From assembly GCF_039532605.1 (NCBI RefSeq), contig NZ_BAAARY010000005.1:186001-250000 (forward strand): a stretch of DNA of 64,000 nt, in the 5' to 3' direction. This document shows positions 27,692 through 36,518 of the stretch, piece after piece. Every line of letters begins with the position of its first letter. Within the stretch, counting starts at the first letter, position 1. Below the pieces are notes generated by a model. That model was not told the DNA's origin. It worked only from the letters and a program-made list of their open reading frames with translations, and searched no databases. Made by a program: the position numbers and the translations under genes. The stretch comes from Pilimelia columellifera (GTDB lineage: Bacteria; Actinomycetota; Actinomycetes; Mycobacteriales; Micromonosporaceae).

Positions 27692-28771
27692 ATGGGAGCC
27701 CGTCCACCCTCGATGATCTCCCGCATCCTCGGCCTCGGCGAGGCAGCCGCCCCGCGGCAGCCCACCTCGGTCGCTCTGCCGGGCGTGACCGAGCTGGCGC
27801 TCTACGTGGCCGGTCGACGCCAACCGGCCGGCGACCTGTCCCGGGCGCTTACCCTCGCCCGACGCTCGCGCGACGGTTTCATCTGGCTCGACCTGCACCA
27901 GCCCACCGCAGAGACAATGGCCACCGTCGGGCTCCAGCTCGATCTGCCGGACCTGCTGGCCGCGTCGGCGGCACAGGGCGGCCACCGACCGGGCGTGGAA
28001 CGATTCGGCCAGCTCACCGTCGTCACCCTCCGCACCGCCCGGTACGTCACGCACGCGGAGCTGACGCCGACGTCCGAGGTGGTGGACACCGGCGCCGTCC
28101 TGATCATGGTGGGGGACCATTTCGTCGTCACCGCTCGGCACGGCGCCGGCAACGCCCTGGCCGCTCTGCGCGCCGATGTCGAGCAGAGCCCGAGCCGGCT
28201 CGCACTGGGACCGTGGTCGATCGCACACGAGATCTGCAGCGATCTGACCAACCAGTACCTGCGGGTCGCCGCCCAGGTGGATCTGGACCTGGAGCACGTC
28301 GAGGAGACGACCTTCCACCGGGAGCGTCGGCTCGACGTGGCGCAGGTCTACCAGATCAAGCGCGAGATCGTCGAGTTCCGGCGGGCGGTGGTGCCGTTGG
28401 TGGCGCCGCTGCGGTCGCTCATCGAACAGAGCCCCGCCGACCTGCCCGAGCGGCTGCGCGAGTACTTCATGGACGTCTCCGGCCGGCTCGGCCGCGCCGC
28501 CGACCAGATCACCTCGTTCGACGAGCTGCTCAACTCTGTCCTACAGGCCAGGCTCGCACAGGTGACCGTCGAACAGAACCATGACATGCGCCGCATCGCG
28601 GCCTGGGCCGCCATCGCCGCCACCCAGACATTCATCGCCGGCATCTACGGCATGAACTTCGAGCACATTCCGGAGCTGAGTTGGCGCTACGGCTACTACC
28701 TGGCGTTGCTGTCGATGGCGACTGTGGGCGTGGTCATGTACCGGCTGTTCCGCCGCTCCGGCTGGCTGTGA
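27692..28771 (+). CDS. corA: CorA-family divalent metal ion transporter
   Basis: A 359-residue member of the CorA family, which forms pentameric Mg2+ (or Co2+/Ni2+) channels. The long cytoplasmic domain with its alpha/beta part and stalk helix is followed by two C-terminal membrane segments. The signature YGMNFEHIPEL ends the first segment. ATG 27692 is preceded by AAGAGAGG. The open frame extends upstream to 27215, but that part overlaps the fusion scar and has no CorA similarity. It has its own promoter by position and lies head to tail with the glycosyltransferase gene, whose end is 13 bp away on the other strand. Confidence 0.9.
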   Translation: MGARPPSMISRILGLGEAAAPRQPTSVALPGVTELALYVAGRRQPAGDLSRALTLARRSRDGFIWLDLHQPTAETMATVGLQLDLPDLLAASAAQGGHRPGVERFGQLTVVTLRTARYVTHAELTPTSEVVDTGAVLIMVGDHFVVTARHGAGNALAALRADVEQSPSRLALGPWSIAHEICSDLTNQYLRVAAQVDLDLEHVEETTFHRERRLDVAQVYQIKREIVEFRRAVVPLVAPLRSLIEQSPADLPERLREYFMDVSGRLGRAADQITSFDELLNSVLQARLAQVTVEQNHDMRRIAAWAAIAATQTFIAGIYGMNFEHIPELSWRYGYYLALLSMATVGVVMYRLFRRSGWL

Positions 28772-28784
28772 CCGGCTGCGACGA

Positions 28785-30908
28785 TCAACCGCCGAAGAAG
28801 AGGCGGTCGTAGTCGCGGGCGACGACGTTCCAGTCCCAGGTGGTCAACGCGTGCCGTGACGCCGCCGCTCCCTGCTCCCGCCAGACAGCCTCGTCGGCGG
28901 TGTTCGCGATGATCCGTTCGGTGGCCTCGGCCGGTGTGCTGACGACCCAGTCGGCCGGGAACAGCGTCCGGGCCGAGTGGTCCCGGCCGGCGAAGAACGG
29001 CCAGTCCCGCGCCACCGGCAGGGCGGCGCTGGCGGCGCCCTCGACCAGGGCGCAGTGGAAGCTCTCCCGCACCGAGCTGCTGAGGATGACGCCGATCCCG
29101 GTGAGGGCCGACGGCACGTCCTCGACGTGGCCCCAACGCTCGACGGCGCCCGCGGGCGTCAGCTCGCCGATCTCACGTTCAAGTTCCCGCAGGTAGCGGG
29201 CAGCGGCGCCGCTGGCCCTCGGGTTGATGTCCGAGCCGAGCAACACCAACCGGTACCGGTCGTCGCGCCGCCGCAGCAGCCGGAGCACCTCGATCGCCCA
29301 GCGCGGGTCCTTGGCGACCGCGCTGATCCCCACCAGACCGAGGACGAACCGCGCCTGCGCGTCCTTCGGGCGGGGCAGCTTCGTCAGCTCCATCGCGTTG
29401 GAGATCACGCGGGCCCGGGGCGCGGTCGGCCCGACCAGCGCCGGGACCGCCCGCAGCGTGAGGTCGCGCAGGTGCTCGGAGACGAAGATGATGTCGTCGA
29501 CCCGGGAGAAGTCGACCATGTGCGGCCACAGCGTGAACGTCTCGTAGCTGTGCAGCCGCACGATCACCCGGGTGGGGCCCGGGTCGATGAGCGTCACCAA
29601 CGCCGCGGACGCCGCGCACCAGTCGATGAAGATGGTGTCGGCCCACTCCAGGTGCGGCTTGAGCCACTCGGTCACCTCGTGCCCGTAGGCCGAGTCGCCA
29701 GCGAGGATGTGGCTGATCATCGCGGAGTCGCGCCTGGTGAGCGGCTGGGTGTTCGGGTCCGAGTCCAGGTCCAGGTAGCGGGTCTCGCAGTCCGGATGGG
29801 TGGCGTAGCGGGCCCGGATCTCGCCGAGGAAGTTGTCGTTGAGGCGGGTGATGAACAGGATCCGCTGGCGCCGGCCGGTCGGCGGCTTGGCGGCCCTGGC
29901 TCGGCCCCGGCAACCGGCGAGCGCCCGGCCGACCTCGCTGTGGTAGATCGGCGCCAGGAACCCCGCGGGGTCGTCGACCAGCGGCGAGGACAGCACGTCG
30001 AAGTGGATGCCGCGGTGGAACAGCAGGGCGCTCGCCGTGCTGACGGCGGCGCCGGCGCCCTGGGCGTCGCCGCGCCGCAGGCACTCGTCGGCGAGGGAGA
30101 GCTGGCTGCCCACGACGCTGGCGAGGTGCTCGGGGACGCGGCCCTGGGCCAGCTCGGCGGCGGTGGCCCGGCTCGTCAGCTGGGCGCGTCGCCGGGTGTC
30201 GCGGACCTTCCTCGCCACCGCCACCGCGGTCGCCGTCGCCGCTTCCACCTGCTCGGCCCGCAGCATGCTGTCGTAGACCCGGTTGGCGAGGCCGATCCGG
30301 CGGGTGTCCGACAATCCGGGCGCGGTCACCACCGTGCGCCAGATACCGCGGCCGATTCTGGTCCGCATGATCCGTTTCCCGGCGAGTCGGCGGGCGAGGC
30401 CGCGGCCCCGGTCGGTGGCCGACCGCAGCACGCCGCGCGCCGCCAACGTCGGCGAGGGCATGGACAGCAGCATCCGACGGGTGGCGAAGTGGGCCGGGTT
30501 CGCCAGCCGAGCCTGGACGGCGTTCGCCGCCGGTGTCAGTCCGTAGACGGCGTCGGCGTGTCGGTTGCGTTGTGCCAGTTGCCACACGGTGTGGATGGCG
30601 CGGGGGTCCAGCGCCACCAGGACGTCCGCGCGGGCGCCGCGGCGGCGGAACACGCCGTCGCGCTCAGCGAAGATCCACATCTGACGGCCTGGCTCAGCCC
30701 GCCGCACCCGCCGGTCGAACGACGGGTCGTCCTCCGGCCCGACCAACCACCGGGCCTGCGCCAGCGACGCGGGCAGGTCCAGCTCCGCCGGATCGAACAG
30801 GCACGCCAGCAACACGCGCGCGCCGCCGGACTGGAACCGCCGCAGCGTCTGCTCCAGGACGCCGCGGCGGGTCGGCACGACGGCCGCGACCAGCACGATG
30901 TCGATCAC
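28785..30908 (-). CDS. Two-domain glycosyltransferase (N-terminal accessory domain fused to GT-B)
   Basis: A 707-residue protein. Residues 1-130 match the stand-alone protein encoded at 20635 (IVLVAAVVPTRRGVLE, ADVLVALDPRAIHTVWQLA). After a basic linker, residues of about 255-707 match the 17619-19127 transferase throughout (LLFHRGIHFDVLSSPL, DTIFIDWC, RLHSYETFTLWP, FVSEHLRDLTL, LVGISAVAKDPRW, ESFHCALVEGAASAALPVARDWPFF). It is thus the fused form of two genes that are separate elsewhere in the island. GTG start with GGAGG upstream, overlapping the preceding transferase by 4 bp (GTGA). The donor is unknown. Confidence 0.82.
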   Translation of the reverse strand: MIDIVLVAAVVPTRRGVLEQTLRRFQSGGARVLLACLFDPAELDLPASLAQARWLVGPEDDPSFDRRVRRAEPGRQMWIFAERDGVFRRRGARADVLVALDPRAIHTVWQLAQRNRHADAVYGLTPAANAVQARLANPAHFATRRMLLSMPSPTLAARGVLRSATDRGRGLARRLAGKRIMRTRIGRGIWRTVVTAPGLSDTRRIGLANRVYDSMLRAEQVEAATATAVAVARKVRDTRRRAQLTSRATAAELAQGRVPEHLASVVGSQLSLADECLRRGDAQGAGAAVSTASALLFHRGIHFDVLSSPLVDDPAGFLAPIYHSEVGRALAGCRGRARAAKPPTGRRQRILFITRLNDNFLGEIRARYATHPDCETRYLDLDSDPNTQPLTRRDSAMISHILAGDSAYGHEVTEWLKPHLEWADTIFIDWCAASAALVTLIDPGPTRVIVRLHSYETFTLWPHMVDFSRVDDIIFVSEHLRDLTLRAVPALVGPTAPRARVISNAMELTKLPRPKDAQARFVLGLVGISAVAKDPRWAIEVLRLLRRRDDRYRLVLLGSDINPRASGAAARYLRELEREIGELTPAGAVERWGHVEDVPSALTGIGVILSSSVRESFHCALVEGAASAALPVARDWPFFAGRDHSARTLFPADWVVSTPAEATERIIANTADEAVWREQGAAASRHALTTWDWNVVARDYDRLFFGG

Positions 30909-32326
30909 CGGGCCACCTCCTGCGGAGCGCTGTTGACGCCGGACCGGACGGTCAGCGCCGTCAGATACTCGGCCGCCGGGGCGATCTGCGCCGCCCGGGC
31001 GTACCGCTGGGCGAGGGCGCGGCCCGTCGTCCGTTGCTTATCGGTCGCGGCGCGGGCCAGCCGGGCCGCCGCCGCGAACCGGTCCGCCAACGCCGTGGGC
31101 TCCAGCCCCACCGCCCCGGTCCACAGCGGATGCCCGGTCAGCACGTTGCTCGCGTCGTGGTCGACGGCGTGCGCCGACACGACCGGCAGGCCGCTGGCCA
31201 TCACCTCGTACACCTTCCCCGAGGTCACGTACCGGCCGCCGACGAGCATGAGCACGATCGCGTCCCACCGGCCGTAGGTGTCGGCGACGTCAGCCTTGGC
31301 GACCGGGCCGCCGAACGTCACCCCGTCCGGGGCGGCGGCGCGCAGCAACTCCATGTGGGCGTTGTCCTCCCGGGCCGAGCCGGCGCCGATGTGCCCGCGC
31401 ACCTCGAACGTCGCGCGCGCCAGCAGCGGCTCGTCGCGCCGGGCCAGCCGCCAGCCGGCCAGCACCGACTCCAGGAACGCCGGCTTGAAGTTCACCGAGC
31501 CGAGGTAGCCGAACGTCAGCCCGGCGTCCGGGGCCGGGGTCGCGCGGTCGGCCGGGTCGGGCAGGCTGTCGGGGTCGAAACCGTTGCGGACCACCCGGAC
31601 GCGGTCGGCCAGCTCGGGGTAGCGGTCGCGGTAGAAGTCGGCGATCGGGTCGTTGACGCACCACACCGCCAGCGCGTGCTCCAGCGCGCGGCTCTCCCAA
31701 CGGCCCGCCACGGAGTCCTTGGGGAACGCCTCGCCGCCGCCGATGACGTCCACCGACCAGCCGTCGCGGAAGTCCACCGCGTACGGGACCTGCTCCTCGT
31801 CCCACAGCCGCACCGTGGCGGCCAGGTTCACGTACGGGGCGCAGGTGGTGAGCAGCAGGTCGGAGGGGCGCTCGCGGTGCGCCCGCAGCAGCGCCCGCTC
31901 CAGCTCGATCCGCCAGCCGCCGAATACCGGCTCGGGGAACAGCTTCTGCTCCCGTTCGCGCAGTTCGGTCAGCCACCGGCCGGGGTTGAGGGTGCGCTTC
32001 TCCGGGAAGGCCCGGATGTCGGTCTCCAGGTCGGCCCGGAACAGTGGCAGCCCGATCACCCGCACCCGCGGGTCGACCCCTTCTGAGAGGGTGTGGTCGA
32101 GCCCGAACTCCCGCTCCCACGCCTGGTCACAGATGGTGATGACGGTGACGTCCCAGCCGAGCGCGCAGAACTGGTTGGCGGTCTCCCGCATCCGGTACGC
32201 GCAGCTCTTGGCCGCAGGCGGGAACCCGATCGCCAGGTAGAGCAGGTGCGGTCTGCCGCCAGGGGTCGGCTGGCCGCTACGGCGCCGTCGTCGCGGCAGC
32301 GAGGGGTGTGGACGCGCACTGGTCAT
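30905..32326 (-). CDS. GT4-like glycosyltransferase, related to the gene at 19274
   Basis: A 473-residue GT-B transferase with ATG at 32326 after GGAG. An Arg-rich N terminus precedes LYLAIGFPPAAKSCAYRMRETANQF, then VDFRDGW, NGFDPDSLPD and GYLGSVNFKP. The donor-site element YVTSGKVYEVMASGLPVVSAH follows near the end. It resembles the 19274-20638 protein, and each is followed by an overlapping gene carrying the same accessory domain, here fused to a second transferase. The order of genes therefore also duplicates. The substrate cannot be inferred. Confidence 0.82.
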   Translation of the reverse strand: MTSARPHPSLPRRRRRSGQPTPGGRPHLLYLAIGFPPAAKSCAYRMRETANQFCALGWDVTVITICDQAWEREFGLDHTLSEGVDPRVRVIGLPLFRADLETDIRAFPEKRTLNPGRWLTELREREQKLFPEPVFGGWRIELERALLRAHRERPSDLLLTTCAPYVNLAATVRLWDEEQVPYAVDFRDGWSVDVIGGGEAFPKDSVAGRWESRALEHALAVWCVNDPIADFYRDRYPELADRVRVVRNGFDPDSLPDPADRATPAPDAGLTFGYLGSVNFKPAFLESVLAGWRLARRDEPLLARATFEVRGHIGAGSAREDNAHMELLRAAAPDGVTFGGPVAKADVADTYGRWDAIVLMLVGGRYVTSGKVYEVMASGLPVVSAHAVDHDASNVLTGHPLWTGAVGLEPTALADRFAAAARLARAATDKQRTTGRALAQRYARAAQIAPAAEYLTALTVRSGVNSAPQEVAR

Positions 32327-32416
32327 CGTCGCTCCGTCGATCGTGGAAGGGGTCGGGGACGGGTCATCGTCGCGGTGGATCGTCGGCGGGCTCGGGGGCG
32401 TCGGCCGGCCGTCTGG

Positions 32417-33505
32417 TCAGCTGGTCGCCTCGGCAAGGACGCGGGCGACGAGCTGGGCGGCGTGCCCGTCGCCGTACGGCTCTGCCCGGCCGGCGGCCGG
32501 CGCCGCCCTGGTCGCCACGGACCGCCAGCGGTCAGCGCCGAGGTCTGCCGGCTCGGGGGCGAGGATGTTCCATTCGTGGGCGAGGGTCTCCACCCACTCC
32601 GTTTCGGGCCGCAACGTCGTGCAGGGACGTTCCAGCAGGTACGCCTCCTTCTGGAGGCCGCCGGAGTCGGTGACGACGCCGATCGACCCGAGCACGGCGG
32701 CGACCATGCCCGCATACGGCAGCGGGCGCCCGGCCCGCACCGCGCCACGGCTGAGTTTGAGGCCCTGCGCTTCGGCGCGGGCCACCAACCGGGGGTGCGC
32801 CAGCAACGCGACCTGCACCGGCAGGACAGCCAGGGCGTCGATGAGGGTGGCGAGGCGGCGGGGGTCGTCGGTGTTCTCGGCCCGGTGCAGCGTCGCGACA
32901 AGGTACGGCAGCCCCGGGTCGATGCCCTCGGGCAGCGTGGGCGCCTCGTGCCGCCCGGCGATGACGGCGTCGCGGACCTGAAGGCACACGTCGGCCATGA
33001 CGTCGCCGACCAGTCGTGACCGTCCGGCCAGGCCCTCGGTGGCGAGGTGACGCATGGCCTCGTCGGTGGGCGCCAGCAGCAGGTCGGCGGCATGGTCGGT
33101 GAGGACCCGGTTGTGTTCCTCGGGCATCCGCCGGTTGAAGGAGCGCAGGCCGGCTTCCAGATGCGCCACCGGCAGATGCTGCTTCACCGCCGACAGGGCC
33201 GCGGCGATGGTGGAGTTCGTGTCGCCGTAGACGAGCACCCAGTCGGGGCGCTGCCGTTGCAGAACGGCGTCGAGCGCGGCGAGCATCGACCCGGTCTGGA
33301 CGCCGTGGGCGCCGGAGCCGATGCCCAGGTGCTCGTCCGGGTCGGGGATGCCCAGTCCGGTGAAGAAGACGTCGGAGAGGTCGGCGTCGTAGTGCTGGCC
33401 GGTGTGCACGATGACGTGATCGGCGCCGGCCGTCGCGAACGCCGTCGCCATCGGCGCCAGCTTGATCAGTTGCGGTCGGGCGCCGACGACGCTGACAACC
33501 TTCAC
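32417..33505 (-). CDS. Non-hydrolysing UDP-N-acetylhexosamine 2-epimerase, WbpI/WecB-like
   Basis: This enzyme inverts C2 of a UDP-GlcNAc-type sugar to the manno form. I choose GTG 33505 (KVVSVVGARPQLIKLAPM) because GGAGG is 8 nt upstream; the longer frame to 33595 has no homology. The 362 residues show HTGQHYD, VYGDTNST, HLEAGLRSFNRRMPEEHNR, the UDP-binding VTDSGGLQKEA and TLRPETEW. In the context of the dehydrogenase, oxidoreductase, aminotransferase and acetyltransferase, the fit is UDP-GlcNAc3NAcA 2-epimerase (WbpI) giving UDP-ManNAc3NAcA. Plain UDP-GlcNAc 2-epimerase (WecB) remains possible. It lies 223 bp downstream of disA. Confidence 0.88.
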   Translation of the reverse strand: MKVVSVVGARPQLIKLAPMATAFATAGADHVIVHTGQHYDADLSDVFFTGLGIPDPDEHLGIGSGAHGVQTGSMLAALDAVLQRQRPDWVLVYGDTNSTIAAALSAVKQHLPVAHLEAGLRSFNRRMPEEHNRVLTDHAADLLLAPTDEAMRHLATEGLAGRSRLVGDVMADVCLQVRDAVIAGRHEAPTLPEGIDPGLPYLVATLHRAENTDDPRRLATLIDALAVLPVQVALLAHPRLVARAEAQGLKLSRGAVRAGRPLPYAGMVAAVLGSIGVVTDSGGLQKEAYLLERPCTTLRPETEWVETLAHEWNILAPEPADLGADRWRSVATRAAPAAGRAEPYGDGHAAQLVARVLAEATS

Positions 33506-33728
33506 CTTGTACGCCTCCGCCGGGTGCGTCAGTGATGACGCGGGCGTTGGCGCGGCGTGGCGCCGGTGTGTTCCCCCGACGGCCGGCGCACGCACCCGAG
33601 CCCTATTGCCCGATATGCCCGCAGTGAACTGGTTCCTAGGGAACTATCGGGCCGGCATCGAGCCGAGTGACGGGGAAGCGGCGAGGCTCAGTCGTGCGTG
33701 GGCAACACGACGGCAGATGCTGACAAAA

Positions 33729-34922
33729 TCAGACGTAACGCTCTAGGATGGACGCCTCCGCGAGCCGGGAGAGCCCTTCCCGGACCCCCCGCGCGCGAGC
33801 ATCGCCCACCCCATCCACGGTCTGAAGGTCCTCGACCGTCGCCCCGAGCAGCCGCTGAAGGCTGCCGAAATGCTCCACCAGACGGTCGATCACCGCAGCT
33901 GGGAGCCGTGGCACCTTCGCCAACAGTCGGAATCCGCGCGGGCTGATCGCCGACTCCAGAGCATCGGTCGCGCCGGGGTAGCCCAACGCCTTGGCCACCG
34001 CCACCAGATCGATGAGCTCAGCGGCGCCGAGCAGATCCAGCTCGACCAGGGCCTCGTCCAGGGTGCGGGCCTTGCGGCCCGAGGGCAGGTAGTCCCGGAT
34101 CACCAGGGTCCGGTCGGCGTCCACGCCGGCCATCAGCTCATCGAGTTGGAGAGCCAGCAGTCGGCCGTCGGTGCCCAGCTCGACCACGTACCCGGCGATC
34201 TCGTCGGCGATCCGCCGGACCATCTCCAACCGCTGCACGACCGCCACCGCGTCGCGCACCGTGACCAGATCCTCGATCTCCAGTGCCGACAGCGTGCCGG
34301 AGACCTCGTCCAGCCGCAGCTTGTACCGCTCCAGCGTGGCCAGCGCCTGGTTCGCCCGGGACAGGATCGCGGCCGAGTCGTCCAGGACGTGCCGCTGGCC
34401 GTTGACGTACAGCCCGATGATCCGCATGGACTGGCTCACCGAGATGACCGGATGCCCGCTCTGTTTGGCCACCCGCTCGGCGGTCCGGTGCCTGGTGCCA
34501 GACTCCTCCGACGGAATCGACGGATCCGGCATGAGGTGCACCGCCGCGCGCACGATCCGGGTCCCGTCGCTGGACAGCACCACAGCGCCGTCCATCTTGC
34601 ACAGCTCCCGCAGACGCGTCGCCGAGAACTCGACATCAAGGGTGAAACCGCCGGTGCATAGCGTGTCGACCAGTCGGTCGAAGCCGAGCACGACCAAGGC
34701 CCCCGTCCGCCCGCGGAGGATACGCTCAAGGCCGTCCCGTAAAGCGGTGCCCGGCGCCATGAGGGCCAGCGTGGCGCGGACCGGGTCGCCGGTCGCGTTG
34801 CTCAACACGTTGGCCGCCGGCCCGCTCGGGCCGATCGTCGGGCCCGCGCCGACGGACGCGGACACGCCGGCCGCCGCAGAGCCTGCGGTGAGGGCGCGGG
34901 AAGCGTCGCGGTCGATCGGCAC
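33729..34922 (-). CDS. disA: DNA integrity scanning diadenylate cyclase DisA
   Basis: DisA makes cyclic di-AMP from two ATP and slows when bound to branched DNA. The 397 residues contain the DAC catalytic motifs KMDGAVVLSSDG (DGA at 111-113) and SGTRHRTAER (RHR at 144-146), a helical spine, and the C-terminal helix-hairpin-helix DNA-binding domain (LQTVDGVGDARARGVREGL). The N terminus carries about 45 residues of low-complexity sequence before DPVRATLALMAPGTALRDGLERI, where the family similarity begins. GTG start. It follows radA in the same direction at 127 bp, the usual partner order. Confidence 0.94.
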   Translation of the reverse strand: MPIDRDASRALTAGSAAAGVSASVGAGPTIGPSGPAANVLSNATGDPVRATLALMAPGTALRDGLERILRGRTGALVVLGFDRLVDTLCTGGFTLDVEFSATRLRELCKMDGAVVLSSDGTRIVRAAVHLMPDPSIPSEESGTRHRTAERVAKQSGHPVISVSQSMRIIGLYVNGQRHVLDDSAAILSRANQALATLERYKLRLDEVSGTLSALEIEDLVTVRDAVAVVQRLEMVRRIADEIAGYVVELGTDGRLLALQLDELMAGVDADRTLVIRDYLPSGRKARTLDEALVELDLLGAAELIDLVAVAKALGYPGATDALESAISPRGFRLLAKVPRLPAAVIDRLVEHFGSLQRLLGATVEDLQTVDGVGDARARGVREGLSRLAEASILERYV

Positions 34923-35049
34923 GCCGACAGTCTACGGACAGACCCCCACCTGGTGCCGGCATGGTGTGACGCAGCACCCACCGACCGGCCGGCCACGCCC
35001 CGGGCGACGGCGGTAGGAAACGGAAGCCGCGGATGTTTCCGGCGGGTGG

Positions 35050-36477
35050 TCACTCCGCCGACACCCGGGCGGCCCAGTGCAGGGCCGACCGCACGTCGGA
35101 GACCTCGATCACCCGCAGGCCGTCGGGAACGGCGCCGTGATCGGCGCTGTCGGCGCCCGGCGGCGCCAGCGCCACGGTGAAACCCAGCCGCGCCGCCTCC
35201 GCCAGCCGCCGCCCGACCGCTCCGACCCGGCGCACCTCGCCGGTGAGGCCGACCTCGCCGATGGCCACCAGCCGGGGCGAGACCGCCAGGTTCAAGCCGC
35301 CCGAGGCGACCGCGAGCGCGACCGCCAGGTCCGCCGCCGGCTCGATCACCCGGATGCCGCCCACGGTGGCCGCGAAGACCTCGCGATCGTGCAGGGTGAG
35401 CTTCTCGGCCCGTCGTTGCAGCACCGCCAGGACCATCGCCAGCCGGGCGCTGTCCAGCCCGGAGACGGTGCGCCGCGGCGAGCCGGCGACGGTCGCCCCG
35501 ATGAGCGCCTGGACCTCGGTCACCAACGCCCGGCGCCCCTCCATCGCCACCGTGACGCAGGTGCCGGGGACCGCCTCGGCGTACCGGGTCAGGAACAGCC
35601 CCGATGGGTCGGCCAGGCCGGTGATGCCGCGCTCGTGCATCTCGAAGCAGCCGACCTCGTCGGCCGGCCCGAACCGGTTCTTCATCCCGCGCACCAGTCG
35701 CAGGGCTGAGTGCCGGTCGCCCTCGAAGTGCAGCACCACGTCGACGAGATGCTCCAGCACGCGCGGTCCGGCGACGTTGCCGTCCTTGGTGACGTGCCCG
35801 ACGAGAACAGTGGCGATGCCCCGCTCTTTGGCGACCGCCACCAGCGCGGCGGTGACTGCCCTGACCTGGGTGACGCCGCCGGCCACCCCGTCGGCGCCGG
35901 ACAGCGAGAACGTCTGCACCGAGTCGAGGACCAACAGCCCGGGTTGAACGGCGTCGAGGTGGCCGAGGACCGAGCCGAGGTCGTTCTCGGCGGCCAGGTA
36001 GAGGCGGTCGTCGAGGGCGCCCAGACGCCCGGCGCGCAACCGCACCTGACTTACCGACTCCTCGCCGCTGACCACGAGCGCGGGGGTGTGGCCGGCGACG
36101 GCCCACTGCTGCGCCACGTCGAGCAGGAGCGTCGACTTGCCGACGCCGGGCTCCCCGGCGAGCAGGACCACCGCTCCGGGCACCAGTCCCCCGCCGAGCA
36201 CCCGGTCCAGCTCGCCGATCCCGGTCGGGCGGGCCTCGGCGGGGGCGGCGCTGATGGTGCTGATCGGCCGGGCCGGCTCGCTCGGCGTCCGCGCGGCGAC
36301 CGCCCGGCCGGCGACGACCGGACCGGTCAACGTCCGTTCGACTACCGCGCCCCACTCCTGGCACTCCGGGCACCGGCCGACCCATTTGGGTGGTTGGTGC
36401 CCGCAGTTGTCGCACTCGTACGCGGGGCGCGGCTCGCGTGATCCGCGCTGTCGGGACGGCGCTGGGTTGGTGGTCAC
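35050..36477 (-). CDS. radA: DNA repair protein RadA
   Basis: RadA is a RecA-like ATPase that promotes branch migration in recombination repair. The 475-residue chain has the N-terminal C4 zinc finger CDNCGHQPPKWVGRCPEC (22-39), Walker A LAGEPGVGKSTLL, Walker B LLVLDSVQTF, the RadA-specific GMKNRFG motif and the C-terminal Lon-protease-like domain. GTG start. It lies 41 bp after the lipoprotein gene and ahead of disA. RadA is reported in Bacillus and mycobacteria to affect DisA activity, so co-transcription is functionally sensible. Confidence 0.95.
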   Translation of the reverse strand: MTTNPAPSRQRGSREPRPAYECDNCGHQPPKWVGRCPECQEWGAVVERTLTGPVVAGRAVAARTPSEPARPISTISAAPAEARPTGIGELDRVLGGGLVPGAVVLLAGEPGVGKSTLLLDVAQQWAVAGHTPALVVSGEESVSQVRLRAGRLGALDDRLYLAAENDLGSVLGHLDAVQPGLLVLDSVQTFSLSGADGVAGGVTQVRAVTAALVAVAKERGIATVLVGHVTKDGNVAGPRVLEHLVDVVLHFEGDRHSALRLVRGMKNRFGPADEVGCFEMHERGITGLADPSGLFLTRYAEAVPGTCVTVAMEGRRALVTEVQALIGATVAGSPRRTVSGLDSARLAMVLAVLQRRAEKLTLHDREVFAATVGGIRVIEPAADLAVALAVASGGLNLAVSPRLVAIGEVGLTGEVRRVGAVGRRLAEAARLGFTVALAPPGADSADHGAVPDGLRVIEVSDVRSALHWAARVSAE

Positions 36478-36518
36478 GCTGGCAGGCTACGCCGAGCCTC
36501 CGACATGGTCGGTGGGAG

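Noticed and set aside
28977..31277. 766-codon plus-strand frame opposite two glycosyltransferase genes
   Set aside because: Antisense shadow; both minus-strand genes are supported by paralogues elsewhere in the island.
7563..33505. Possible mobile element or prophage carrying the glycan island
   Set aside because: No integrase, transposase, tRNA attachment site or terminal repeats were seen at the borders.
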